DNA of 47,994 bases from Phlegmacium glaucopus (GCA_015039465.1 MU130381.1:1-47994), one strand, 5' to 3'. Positions 33,001 to 44,600 are shown, numbered from the stretch's first letter. The notes: a model not told the origin generated them from the letters alone. Made by a program: numbers and translations.

Positions 33001-35151
33001 TGACTTCACTGTAATCTTTCCCTCCCTCCTTTAGATAGAGGTCAGGACGATGAGTCAGCACGTCCAGTTTTGTTCCAAGCCAGCCTGGGTGAAATCGAAT
33101 AACCATGTTGAAAGCGGAAAGGTACTCCGACCACCGGGCTTGACACCGGGATAAGATTTTGGTGGTCAAGAAATACTCTAGATTCTTATGGTCAGTAACC
33201 ACATCAATTGGGAAACTAGCACCTTCAAGGTAGTGATGCCAAGCTTTAAAAGCTTCAAAAATGGCGAGCAACTCCTTGTCGTGAACATCGTATTTCAATT
33301 CTGCACCGGAAAAGGTACGAGAGCGATACACGATGGGATGGATTTCTCCATCGGAATCACAGATGGAAAGGATAGCTGCTAAAGCGTAGTCGGATGCGTC
33401 AGTTTCCACAATGATAGGACAGTTAGGCTTCCAGTGTGTCAACACTGGAGTGGAAATAAAGCCTCCTTGAGAGTTTTAAAAGCAAGGCGACAACTGTCAT
33501 CAAAAACCCACGGAATATTTTTCCAGGTGAGACAAGTCAATGGAACCACAATATCAGAATAGTTGTGGATGAAATGCCTGTAAAAATTAGCAAAACTGAG
33601 GAAGGACTGGACATCTTTGACTTTCCGAGGTTCCGGCCAGTCTTGAATGACTTGGACTTTCGCCGGATCCATAGAAAGGCCATCAGGACCGATCATGTGA
33701 CCCAGGTACTCGACGGAATCGGAGTGGAAAACACATTTCTTACCATTAGCAAAGAGATTATTATCTCGAAGCCGTCAGAGGACTTCGGAGACATGTTTGA
33801 TGTGATCTTTTTTGTTGATGGAGAAAATGAGGATGTCGTCCAGATAGATGATTACAAACACATCTAAAAGGTCAGCAAAAATAGTGTTAAGGAATCTGTG
33901 AAAACCGCCAGGGGCGTTGGTAAGTCCGAACAGCATGACGAGCCACTCAACAGAGCTGTAGCAGGTACAGAAAGCAGTCTTCCACTCATCTCCGGCAGCA
34001 ATCTGGACAAGATGGTAGGCATGCTTTAAGTCAATTTTAGTAAAGATCCTGGATTTGCGGGGAGCATGAAGTAAATCGGAAACAAGAGGTAAAGGATACT
34101 TGTCTTTCCGAGTGATGGCATTGAGTTTTTGGAAATCAACGCAAAGCCATAAAGACCCGTCCTTCTTCTTGATAAACAGGACGGGTGCTCTGAAAGGAGA
34201 CTTTGATGGATGGATGAAACCCATGTTTAGGTGCTTGTCAATGAACTCTCGGAGCATACCCAACTCGGATTTGGAAAGCGGATAAATCGGACCCAAAGGG
34301 GGTTTTGCGGACTCATCAATTTCGATTTTTAAGTCATACTCTCAATGAGCCGCTAGAGTGTTAGCTTTACCCTTTGAAAAGACGTCCAAAAATTTGTGGT
34401 ATATCTCCGGAACACCCTCCAAGTCAGAATTGGAAGATGTGGAGGAGGCTGCCGTGGAACGGCTAGCAGCCTCGACCGGATCATGAATGGAAATGGAAAA
34501 ACATTGGGCTCCTTTGGAACAAATGGACCTCATGAAAGCTGCAGCAGACACTAAGGCAATTTTAGGAGCGGTCAGTGGTTTCGGAACAAACAGATTATCA
34601 GGAAGAGGTTCCGGAATAGAAGGTATTTCAACCTTTGTCTTCGCAGAAACTGTATCAGACATGGTAATGTCAGATACCAGAATGGGTGCCTCGGTGGAAA
34701 CAGAAACGGGAACTGGAAGGATAACTATATGGTCTCAGAAAGTCACACTGCTATCGACCCAGTCAATCAACGGATTATGTTGGGTGAGCCAGTCAAGCCT
34801 GAGTACAGCAGGAAAATCAGAATCCAGCTTGGTTAATAAAAACTGGATTTTGTGGACAGAACCACAAGAGAAATGAACGGAAACAATGGTAGCATGCGTG
34901 ATCATGCCTGGAGAAGAACCATCAATAAGACGGAGAGTCATAGGAGTAATAGGAAAAATAGGAAAATCATTGGACTTCATGTAATGCTCGTCCATGAAAC
35001 AGTGAGTGGAACCACTGTCAATGAAAGCGGAAAAATTGACATTCGGAAATTGAAGACAAAGAAGAGAAACAAAAACTGCTCGGGTATCTGGAGAGATTAT
35101 TGCATTTAGAACTGCAACAAGTTCAGCACAGGGGCTCTCACAATTCACCAT
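30071..35151 (-). pseudogene. Gypsy protease, reverse transcriptase, RNase H, integrase, chromodomain
   Basis: Minus-strand order: retropepsin with DSGSTHCFM (near 35030); linker; reverse transcriptase from GFIHPSKSPFRAPVLFIKKK through IDLKHAYHLVQI to the active site IYLDDILIFS (near 33850); RNase H with ETDASDYALAAIL and the DVHDKELLAI block; integrase with HHCC-type zinc region (HPVSGHFGVNRTL ... CRTCTTCSWSK), FIEHLPDSEGF, DCGSEFVSHFF and HPEGDGQTERVNQTLEQY; then HPVFHVSMLEPS and a chromodomain (YLVKWSGYEGTDGETSWLPA) ending at 30071. Chromodomains direct integration to heterochromatin. E5 splits HPV from FHVS. In-frame TGA stops lie near 34736, 34343, 33776 and 32946, and shifts near 33440 and 32380. 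Confidence 0.88.
30379..31734. mobile_element. Insertion E5 in the gypsy integrase C-terminus
   Basis: 1356 bp from TATAAATTG to GCGCGACA, flanked by perfect ACGG repeats (30375-30378, 31735-31738). Removing it and one ACGG restores the conserved HPVFHVSMLEP reading. The left end may be a mutated TG. No coding region is supported; the 145-codon minus frame at 31124-31561 has no recognised features. The last 85 bp are repeated at 21586-21672. Confidence 0.75.
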
Positions 35152-35699
35152 CTGTGCTGAGTCCAGTGAATTGCTTAGTCTTTTTTCTTCTCTGAACTGG
35201 AGTCCTTTGGCTTAGCCGGAACAGACTTGGAAGCAGAATCAGAAACGGTGATAGGACTGAAAGTTGAATACCTATGGATTATTCAATTTTTCATAATATT
35301 ATTCTTCAATTGAATCAACAAGATCAATAACCCAACCATGAATTAATCTACAAATTGATACTGTAAGGGTCAAAAGTGTTGACTACACTTGTTGATTAAA
35401 CTGGAAATTGCAAAGTTTTAAATGTTAAAGCAGCAGATAACTATGATCTGAATTGATCTATTTATCATACTGTTAAATAACACTACAAAAAGTTCAGACT
35501 CTAACCATACAAAATCCATAATGGTCAAATGAACTACTTGCAATCTAAAGTAACTATCAAAGTCTACAACTATGAAGGATTGTTATACAAGTCCTAAGGA
35601 TAACATCAGTAAGTAAAATATCAATAAAAGGTCCTACATTAATGAAGCATGTGATAGCATGTGACATCATGTGACATTTGTCACATTTTGTCACATTAT

Positions 35700-35990
35700 G
35701 AAACATATGACATCATAAAACAGTGCTCAGTCATCTAGAAACAAGACATGACATCATAAAACAATGCTCAGTCATCTAGAAACAAGACATGACATCATAA
35801 AACAATGCTCAGTCATTTAGAAACAAGACATGACATCATAAAACAATGCTCAGTCATTTAGAAACAAGACATGACATCATAAAACAATGCTCAGTCATCT
35901 AGAAACAAGACATGACATCATAAAACAAGACCTGACATCATAAAACAAGGATTTATCATCCAAAAACAAGACATGACATCATAAAATAGC
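35700..35990. repeat. 41-bp tandem repeat array
   Basis: Five near-identical units containing GACATCATAAAACAATGCTC and AGTCATCTAGAAACAAG, followed by shorter derivatives (CATAAAACAAG). Units differ mainly by C/T. Non-coding. Confidence 0.9.
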
Positions 35991-36090
35991 ATCAGTAATC
36001 ATAAAACATAGACATCACATCACAGACTCTTACCTAATTTTGTTTCTCATTTATGTATAAAAGTAGCTAGAAAGCACCAGTAAAATTAGT

Positions 36091-36580
36091 GAATTTGCAC
36101 TCTTCCTTTCTTTCCCAAGTTTCAGCGCTCTGAATTGGCACAAGTTAGATTGGAATTACAAGTGGACTCATCCTACTTCACTCAGTTCAAAGAATATTAA
36201 ATCCTAAAGGGACTTGTCTTTGTTCTGTTTAAACAAAGAATATTAAATCCTATAGGGACTTGTCTTTGGAGTTGGAATATTAAATCCTTTGTCAGAGTCT
36301 GAGGATTTTTAATCCTTGTACTAGTAAAGCTGTTGTGAATTTGCACTCTTCCTTTCTTTCCCAAGTTTCAGCGCTCTGAATTGGCACAAGTTAGAATTGG
36401 AATTACAAGTGGACTTGCTTTGCTTCACTCAGTTCAAAGGGTATTAAATCCTAAAGGGGCTTACCTTTGTTCTGTGTAAACCAAGAATATTAAATCCTTT
36501 AGGGACTTGTCTTGGAAGCAAGGATATTAAATCCTTTGTCAGAGTCTGAGGAGAAATCCTTGTACTATAAAGCTGTCTCA
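36091..36580. repeat. Duplicated 245-bp block with TATTAAATCCT motifs
   Basis: GTGAATTTGCACTCTTCC begins copies at about 36091 and 36336; each continues through TTTCAGCGCTCTGAATTGGC. Between and after them AATATTAAATCCTAWAGGG recurs at least eight times up to 36720. Non-coding, inside E4. Confidence 0.8.
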
Positions 36581-38159
36581 CAGTCTGCCTCAGGGACTTT
36601 AAATCATTTGTTGTGGATAGTCAAAGAATATTAAACCCTAAAGGGGCTTGTCTTTGTACTACCAAAATTGGTTATCATATAGACAAAGGATATTAAATCC
36701 TATAGGGACTTGCCTTTGTTCTATCAAAAAGCACTATATAATAGTCTAAGAAATTGGACTATAAACTTGTTATCAGAATCATAGTCTAGAGAAATTTGGA
36801 CTTTAAACTTGAATCATAGTCTAGAACAATTTGGACTTTTAAAGTGTATTGTTGTTTTATTCAAGAGTATACTGGTTATACTTTCAAGGATTGTCTTTTT
36901 TGTGCAAGCCGGGAGTTTGTTGTTCCTTACTGTTATTTGTTTCTGGGTTTGTTGTAGTCAAATTCCTGAGCACTGTAATCCTTTGATTTGCTTGCAATTT
37001 GTTTTTGTAATGACATCAATGGTTTAGGCTCAGTTTTTAGTGGAGTTTGTCTTGGCAAGGTTACATTCAGGAACGCGATGTCCCTTTTATGCCACAACAA
37101 AGTCTAAGTTTATTGTGCATGTTGGTGTTTCCTTTCTTGTTTGGTCAGTCTAACTCTTGAGTCCAGCTTGCCTTCTAGATTAGGTTTAGGAGGAGTGGAA
37201 GTGGAAGTCTTACCGGAGTCTGCAGGCTTAGCGGATTTTTGATCCGAAGGCCGAGACTGTTTTCCGGAACTGGAAGAAGGGTTGGAAGAAGAGGGTACGG
37301 AGGAGGATGAAGAAGGAGTAGAACCCTTCAGAGGGTTTTGGTGTTGCTGCGGAGCGGATTCCCGAGAATGTTCTTGCATACGTTCCCAGTAGCGAGCATC
37401 GGCATTTTGAGCTTTTTGACGCATCGCGGTTAAGGACTGGGGCTTGCCATCACCTTTGGTAATTTCATCCTTGAGTCGGGAAGGTAAACCTTCGTAAAAC
37501 CTATACCTAAGAGCAGGCTCGCCCCAAGTACAGCGGACTGCCAAGGAGTTGAACCGGACTAAGTAATCGGAGATACATTGGCCATCCTTCATTCGGAGAT
37601 TGGTGAGTTCGTGTTCTACATTGGCGGACTCATCATAAGGACCGAAGTTGGACTGAAGTTTGCTGACAAAGAGATCCCAATTTTCAACCCAAGACAGAGG
37701 CTTGCCAGTGAGACTGGAAATTCCAGGTTAGAACCATTCCTGAGCAACGTCCCAGAGATAGGACAAAGCAAATGTTACTCGCTTGGAGTCATCTCGGAAT
37801 GTGTCGGAAGAGCTCCGGAAGTAGAGCTTGCACTGGAAAAGAAAAGCTTTTAGTTTCTTAGGATCCTTACCCATGAAGGGTTCGGGCTCTCTAAGTCTGC
37901 CAGCCAAATCGGACTTGGCTGAAGATTTCCCGAGGGAATTTAAAGCGGAAACAAGTTCATTGATATGAATAGATGGAGACTCAACTTCATCCGTAGCAAT
38001 CCGAGGTTTGTCGATAAGACTAGCCTCTTTGACTGCATCGGGAATGGGAGTCTGCCTGGTAGGAGTGTTTTTGTGGGACATATTTTCTTGTATCGGTAAT
38101 TGAGTTTTGGAAGTTTTGGAACGAGTTAGCATAGGAGTGGGTGAGAAGTTTGAATATAC

Positions 38160-38720
38160 TGTTAAGTTTAAAACAAAAGAGTCACATTGGAGTTACTCTG
38201 GAACAAGTAATTGGAAAGGATGTTGGCCTCAGCATGTGTGCTGTGCCGCCCAGCTCCTATAGTGTCCTGATTTCGGAACTGGAAGAAGAAGGAATAAGAT
38301 GGAAGACCTCAGTGACTTAGAGGACAAACAAGAGGAGGAAACTAAGTTGATATTTGAACTGAGGAAAAACATACAAGTTTTGAGTACTTAAATATAAAAG
38401 GAATAGCAACCGAGATATAGAATATAAATATAAGTGCTGCGTTCTGCTCCCGGTAAGGTCCTGCATTCTTGGGGTGAATAATCCATGGTTGGTATGCTGA
38501 CTGATGGTGGGAAGGGTGATGACAAAGAATAGTGGTAGTGGTGAAGAAGTGGTAATGGGTTTGGAGTATAGATGGAGGAACTGGAATGACATGGAAAGGT
38601 CTCGGAGTTGAACATAGGAAGAGTAGTTCGGGATATAAGGGAAGGCACTGTACGGAGTACGGACTACCGGAGACAGCTCCAACAGAGCCAGACCGGAGTA
38701 ACATATGACGGAATGTAACA
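38160..38720 (-). repeat. Gypsy 5' LTR
   Basis: 561 bp, TGTTACATTCC at the right end to CTTAACA at the left (minus strand reading), with 5-bp inverted ends TGTTA/TAACA. Gag starts 28 bp inside. No classical tRNA primer site is evident next to it. Confidence 0.9.
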
Positions 38721-40572
38721 TGGAGTCCAGTTCAGAGTTGCAGACATCTTCATCGTCGAATAAGAATTTGAACCAAGGCACAATTTTCACATATATGAAT
38801 TGGGCAAAGATGACAGAACAACAGAAAATGAAGCTCGAATGGCTCATGTTTCGCATGTTTATTTGCTGTGGTTTGCCCTGGGCTTTGATGGATAGTGATT
38901 TTTTTAGTGCTTTCATATTCACCTTATGTCCAGTGTTTGTTGTCCCAGATCAATCAGCATTTTTCCCAAAGCACCTTGCTCAAGAGGTTGTTGCCTGGGG
39001 AGAGGCTTTCAAAAAATTTATTGGCAACAAACACCACCTCACCTTGTCATTTGATGGGTGGAGTACCCGTGCTCGTGATGAAGTTTATACATTTCATACC
39101 ACCACTCCTAAGCAATGCTCGTTCTTCACTCATGGCCATGTGTTTAAGGGTATATCAGTAACAGGAGAAGCACTTCTCAGTGTCATCATCAAGGTACAAG
39201 TTTAATTCAATTTATTTACCTTTGCAGAATGCTGAGAGTTTTCATTTTATATTTTTGCTTTATATGACTCCACAAAATATAGCGCTATTGCTGGAGATGG
39301 AGGTCCCAATGTACAATCTGCCAAAATCAAGGCCAATAAACAGTTTCCATGGATTCTCAATATATATGATCCATGTCACAATCTAAGCTTGTTTATAAAA
39401 GACGTTGGGAAGCTGTTTAAGGAGGTGTGTCCGAATTTTAAATAAAAAAAACATTCAGACTTATCAACAAAACCATTTTAGATGCTTCCAATTGTCTCTG
39501 GCATCGCAAACTATTTCGGAAAGTCAAATTATGGAACTCACAATCTGGACAAAGAATGTAAACAGCAAGGCGTGGCACAGGGTATCAAGTCTCATTCCGA
39601 AACCCACTTCTCATCAAGTTACTATCAAGTTGTGTCAGTAAATTCCCGCATGAACGTGATCAATACATGTGTGTGTTCTGGTAAATTAAAGTTTGATACC
39701 ACAGCGGTAAGTTTAAATCAAAATTATGACTATGTGGAATATTTTGTTAATGCCCATTGCCCAATAGACTAAGAAGCTTCTTCCATATATTGAGGATGGG
39801 GGCTGTCACTGGAGTTTCATGAGCCAGATGACAGGCTTTATTCAACTTCTAGCCGCAGGCGCTAATGGCCTTCTTATGCTTGAGGGGCAAAACTCTAATT
39901 GTGCAGATGTTTTTTATGTCTGGATCTGTATTGCATACCAGCTAGAAAAAGTTCTTGCCAATCCTTCTATTGGTGTCTCATGCTTTCGACCTTCAGTTAT
40001 TAAAGCCTATAATCATTGCTTCAACCAAATGATGACAGAATCATCTCATAGCATATTTCTCCTTGCTTACTATCTACATCCTCGTAAGTACTACAACCTA
40101 TTTAACAATTATTCCCACTTATATACCGTTTCTTGAAGTTTACCAACATAATGGTGGCCTACATCTCTCTCTGCCAACACAGGTTGGGGGTCGGGAACTA
40201 AAGATGCATCAGTATCCAGCACTGTTTTGCACTTTGCTTACATCTGTTCTCAAGATTCTCAAAGCAGAACAGCTTCACTTTAAGAAATCTGGTTGGGAGG
40301 TTGTTCCTCATGTTGGAATATTCTAGAACTATTGCGTGCTAGTCGCGCCATATTGCATCATAATTGCGTAGTTGGTACACTGACCAATAGTGGTATTCTC
40401 TCAATGTTTGTACATACAGTATTTTACTCTGTGTTGGTGTTTGGAAGTCCAGTTGCAGGACTGGAAAAAGACTGCAAAAAGACCAGACCAGACTGCAAAA
40501 GACTGGACCAGCAGTCCGGTTTTTGGTTTTTGAGAATCAAAGACTGGTAAAAGACCGGTCTTCGGTCCTAGG

Positions 40573-41017
40573 GAGGACTTTACACTCCCCCACATTGTCC
40601 GGCCAGAATTCCGCTGGACTCCAGAAAAGTCCAGTCAGAGTCCGGTCAGAGTCCGGTGGAAGTCCGGTGGAAGTCCGGTGGAAGTACAAAACATGCCTGT
40701 ATCCCCTCCTAACCTAAGAACACGCTACCGCGCAGACAGAAAATATCCCCATCCCTAAATATTAATCCTAAGCCCTAAATCTAAATATAACCCTAAGCCT
40801 AACCTCTAAATCTAAATATAACCCTAAATTCTATCAAAAGTCCGGCGGATGTCCGGTGGAAGTCCGGCGGACTGTGACCAGACATACAGTCCAGGCATTT
40901 TTCTACTTTCACCGGACTCTCACCGGACTCTCACCGGACTCTCACCGGACTTTTACCAGAATTTTAGTGGAGTCCGCCAGACTCCGGCCGGACAACGTGG
41001 GGGACTGTAAAGTACAC
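40573..41017. mobile_element. MITE with 8-bp duplication and 31-bp inverted ends
   Basis: Ends GAGGACTTTACACTCCCC and GTGTACTTTACAGTCCCC (outer to inner), about 27 of 31 positions matching, flanked by perfect GTCCTAGG repeats (40565-40572, 41018-41025). Inside are mirrored 11-bp tandem repeats (AAGTCCGGTGG left, ACTCTCACCGG right). hAT-like by duplication length; no transposase. Confidence 0.8.
40765..40840. repeat. Degenerate telomere-like CCCTAA repeats
   Basis: The core of the MITE reads as CCTAAG, CCCTAAAT, ACCCTAAG, CCTAACC, ACCCTAAAT with ATCTAAATAT between, duplicated once. Resembles interstitial telomeric repeat of the TTAGGG type but is short and impure. Confidence 0.55.
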
Positions 41018-41314
41018 GTCCTAGGACCGGTCTGAACCAGTAGTTTTGTAGCCCTTATTTTTTTCTTTCGAACAACATAAAGACCGTATTTATTGGTCAA
41101 ATATTCACTGAGAAAAAAATAAAACAGTAAAAATTTACACAAAATAGTAGGAAACAAATAATATCATCATAACATTGTCAATTCCCAACAAAATTTAACG
41201 TTCTTGGGCTTATTCTAAAGGTATAGATCACATCTACATATTTGTCTGATGTTATCTATGAAAATATGACCGGTATTTGTCAAAAGTCCGGTCCTGGACA
41301 GTCTTGGACCAGGA

Positions 41315-41630
41315 TGTTGAAATATACGAGTATAACCCGTTTATTGTTGTCCAGGTATTTTATCTTATCATTTTTCATTATCTATCATTTCGGGTATTAG
41401 AATACATTACATAATCATGTTCGTTTAGTCATGGATTTTCTTTTCTACAAGTCTCAACTTTATCCTAAAGTTGAGATGTGAGCACACTCGTTTTATTTAC
41501 ATGACTCGTTAGCTAACAATTACCTAGAACTCTTCTTTTGTTCTAGGTAACTTACTATTAATATTAAAGACAACTTTATCCTAAAGTTGAGACAACTCTT
41601 CTTTTTTTCTAGCTGCAATATATTCCAACA
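41315..41630 (+). repeat. Copia B 5' LTR
   Basis: 316 bp, TGTTGAAATATAC ... ATATTCCAACA, with 5-bp inverted ends TGTTG/CAACA. Contains two hairpins: TCTCAACTTTA with its complement (loop TCC), and TTACCTAGAAC with GTTCTAGGTAA. The start resembles the LTR of Drosophila copia. Confidence 0.9.
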
Positions 41631-41642
41631 GGTTATGGGCCC
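41631..41642 (+). promoter_or_regulatory. Primer binding site, half-tRNA-iMet type
   Basis: GGTTATGGGCCC follows the LTR directly. Drosophila copia uses this sequence to prime from the anticodon region of a cleaved initiator tRNA-Met. The ATG in it (41636-41638) is also the first in-frame ATG of gag. Confidence 0.8.
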
Positions 41643-44600
41643 CGAAGACAAACTGTCTAACCTCTCAATGAACTCCAACACAGACACCACAACTCTAGCC
41701 ATTCCCAAGCTCCGTGACGACAGATGCAACTGGGCTGATTACAAGCCTCAAATCCAGAAGGCTATGGGTTCTAAGGGTCTGTGGAGACACGTAGAAGGAA
41801 CTGCCACTGCGCCTAAACTGTTTGCTGTCGTCAATGATGTCCTAGTCCTACCGGATAGGAAGACAGCAGCCACAGAAGAACAAATTGAAACAAAGGAGAT
41901 TAGAATGGTTGAATTCAAGAAACACGAGTACTTAGCTCAGCATATCATTCTCTCAACTACTTCAACACGTCTTGGTTCTAAAATAAAGAACCTAACGTCA
42001 GCAGAAGACATGTGGAAGGTGGTCAAAGCCGATGCGACAACAAAGAGTACACTTTACCTTCTTGACGCGGAAGATCAGCTTTCGAGCATGAAACTAGCTG
42101 AAAACGAAGACACAAAGGCTCACCTTGCAGAGCTCAAGCAGCACTTTCAACTAATGACTCAACAATGCGATAACCTATTGAAGATGGGGTCAACACTTTC
42201 CAAAACTCATTTTAACATCATCGTGATGTTGTCACTGCCAGAATTGTATAGACCAACTCTACAAACCATAACGGCAGCCGAACAGGCCAGCAGTCTCTTA
42301 GGAGGCCAGTTGCAACGGATGAAAACTGACGACTTAATGTCCTTCATCATTGAGGAAGCTCAGCACCGTTCAATCAACGACGAACGAGGCAAAAACACCA
42401 AATCCGCGCTAGCTACCCACGTAAAAAGGGGTGGAAAATCCAGGAATGGGAAACAGAAACGTTTTGAAAAGCAAAGTAAAACTGATTCCGATGATGCGTG
42501 TGGAAACTGCAGAAAGAAAGGACATAAGGAACCGGATTGTTGGTCAAAAGGAGGTGGCAAGGAAGGGCAAGGCCCGAGACAGAAGAAGTCCAAGAAGGTC
42601 AAAACAGCAACCGTTGCAGTTGATGACAAAGACAATACGCTCTTCACGTTCACCTGTACATCAGACTATGTCGATGTTGTGAACTCCGTCCCAGCCTCAA
42701 AGCCAAAAGTCGGAGGATGCGTCGACAGTGGAGCCAGCAGCAATTACTCACCGGATCGGTCCAAATTCACCAATTATCGTCCTATTGATCGTGAAATTAC
42801 CACAGCAGATGGACGAACAGTTAAAGCAATTGGAACAGGCGATATGCTTTTAGAACTTCCAAATGGTTCATAATGGACCAAAACGACATTTAAAAATGCA
42901 ATACACGCACCTGACTTAGCTTTTACGCTGATATCAATTAGTAGATTGGAAAAGGCTGGATGTCTGGTAACGTTCCATAAGGGTATGTGCACGATTAAGC
43001 AACGGGATGGATGCACCATTGCCACTATACCTCAAGTCAACAACCTCTACCCTATTCCGGTTCCGAACCCATCCAAAAACATCCACTGCGCCAACGTAGC
43101 TTCTCATAAAATGAGCATAAACGAAGCCCACCGAAAGTTAGGACATATATCTCCGGCCGCTATTAAGCACACGGTTTCAAAAGGATTTATTACCGGTATC
43201 AACCTTGATAATGACTTGAAACTTGACTTTTGCGAAGCGTGTGCAAAGGCCAAATCGACTCAACTTCCTTTTCCAAATAAGTCCAAAACCAGAGCTGCAA
43301 AATATGGTGATTGTGTCCACTGGGATCTGTGGGGACCAGCGTCAGTCAAGAGTCTAAATGGTCACTACTATGTGGCAGCTTGTATAGATGATGCAACTCG
43401 CGAGATGAAACTCTATTTCCAAGAGAAAAAGAGTGAAACCTTTCAATCATACAAACGCGATGAAGCACTTATAGAAACTCAAACTGGGAATTGAATCAAA
43501 ATTGTGCATTCAGATCAAGGGGGAGAGTTTCTATCGCACCAAATGATTGAGCATCAAGATGATAGAGGCACTAAGCGAGAACTTACTGTCCATGATTCTC
43601 CACCACAAAATGGTACCGCTGAACGTGGGATGCGTACTTGAGCTGAACAAGCTCGAGCCCTACTTCTGGCATCTGGACTGCCTCGTTTCCTGTGGGAAGA
43701 AGCGATGAAGCACACCACCTGGTTGCAAAATCAAACCCCTGCTCGTGCATTAGATGGGAAAACTCCCTATGAAATGCTGAATAAGATGAAACCCCACCTT
43801 GCCGGTATCCAAGAGTTTGGTGTCGCAGCCTATGTAAAAGACCTAAACGCCGGAAAGCTTGATGCTAGAACACAAACCGGTCGTTTTGTCGGATATGATT
43901 CGGAATCTAAAGGTTATAGAATATATTGGCTGGAAAAAGATTGGTTACTGTTGAACGGAACGTAGTTTTCAATGAAGATGACATACAGACGAATAACAAT
44001 TTTCACATCCATGGTGACACACTGGCTGAGGGGGAGAGGGATAAAATCATCCAGTCATCCCCAAACGATCTTCAAAGGCCCGAAAACAACCTCAAAGATG
44101 TTGATAAAACTGATGATTCATCTATCAATCAACCTCAGTCAGAACAAGAACCAATCCAAACTCACCTAGAGCCAATACCCGAAATCATAGCTGAACCTAC
44201 TCCGGAAATTGAAGCAGACAACTCTCAAATCCAGCAGTATGGTCGCGGCCGTCGTCCGCGAAAACCGCAAGGAGCATATAAGGACTTAAATAGTGGTTTA
44301 GTTGCAGCAACTACCCACTGCAACGAATCAACTTCCGAAACTGAATCAGTGGACGATACAATCCAAGACAACAAACCACTTAGCTCTCTACCACCTGACT
44401 TTGCTCTTACTGGTATGCTACTGTCCGACCCACATTCCCTTGATGAAGCATTAAATGGACCGAATGCAAAGGAATGGCAAGCGGCTCTAGAGTATGAGAT
44501 TGGTCAGCTTGAAAAATTTGGTACTTGGGTAGTCAAAGACCTACCAAAGGGTCATGTAGCTATTCCTTGTGGTGAAGTTCTGAGAGTAAAGCGAGGACTG

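Larger units (their letters stand above)
35249..37018. mobile_element. Insertion E4 in the gypsy gag gene, LTR-like
   Basis: 1770 bp from TGATAGGACTG to GACATCA, flanked by ACGG (35245-35248) and ATGG (37019-37022). The outer 8 bases equal those of E2 and E3. Contains a 41-bp tandem array, a TATAAAAG box near 36056 and a duplicated block of about 245 bp. Removing it and one flank rejoins gag in frame. Probably a large solo LTR. Confidence 0.72.
35172..38132 (-). pseudogene. Gypsy gag, split by E4
   Basis: Starts MLTRSKTSKTQLPIQ 28 bp inside the 5' LTR. The core resembles the retrotransposon gag domain (EPEPFMGKDPKKLKAFLFQC, VRFNSLAVRCTWGEPALRYR, FYEGLPSRLKDEI). A zinc-knuckle remnant ends GHRVPEC near 37050, followed by E4; gag then continues on the other side with SDSASKSVPAKPKDSSSEKK. 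Stops occur near 37729 and at both sides of E4, and one base is extra in the knuckle. Confidence 0.8.
25232..38720 (-). mobile_element. Ty3/gypsy chromovirus with nested insertions
   Basis: The 5' LTR is 38720-38160; the 3' LTR is split into 28699-28176 and 25278-25232. Outer flanks are perfect 5-bp duplications TGGAG (25227-25231 and 38721-38725). Inside, on minus, come gag, protease, reverse transcriptase, RNase H, integrase and chromodomain. Removing insertions E1 (25279-28171), E5 (30379-31734) and E4 (35249-37018) leaves about 7.5 kb. Stops and shifts in every reading frame make it inactive. Unusually it also carries a plus-strand gene at 28844-29890. Confidence 0.93.
24344..40326 (+). 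pseudogene. hAT transposase gene split by a gypsy insertion
   Basis: Left part 24344-25231 has an acidic N-terminal frame, then a BED-like zinc-finger segment (VYCVGCQKKS ... NRIKQHGKDC), an intron at 25053-25108 and the block DLATKFPELYAEIVKDLA. The right part resumes at 38721 with MFICCGLPWALMD, HLTLSFDGWSTRARDEVYTF, the AIAGDGGPNVQSAKIK block, DPCHNLSLFIKDVGKLFKE and further exons to about 40326, with introns such as 39194-39227 and 39713-39771. DGW and AGDGG carry catalytic Asp candidates of the RNase-H-like hAT core. The frame is continuous across the gypsy insertion once one TGGAG copy is dropped, but a TGA and shift near 25170 and a missing C-terminal dimerisation end show decay. Confidence 0.8.
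40441..41314. mobile_element. GGACC/GACCGG-rich element hosting a MITE
   Basis: Left part 40441-40572 and right part 41018-41314 are full of GGACTGG, AGACCGG and GGTCC words in opposite orientations around a central GTCCTAGG, where the MITE is inserted. It follows the end of the hAT transposase and may be its 3' subterminal region or a separate element; related sequence lies at 21423-21545. Copia B begins at its right edge. Confidence 0.45.
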
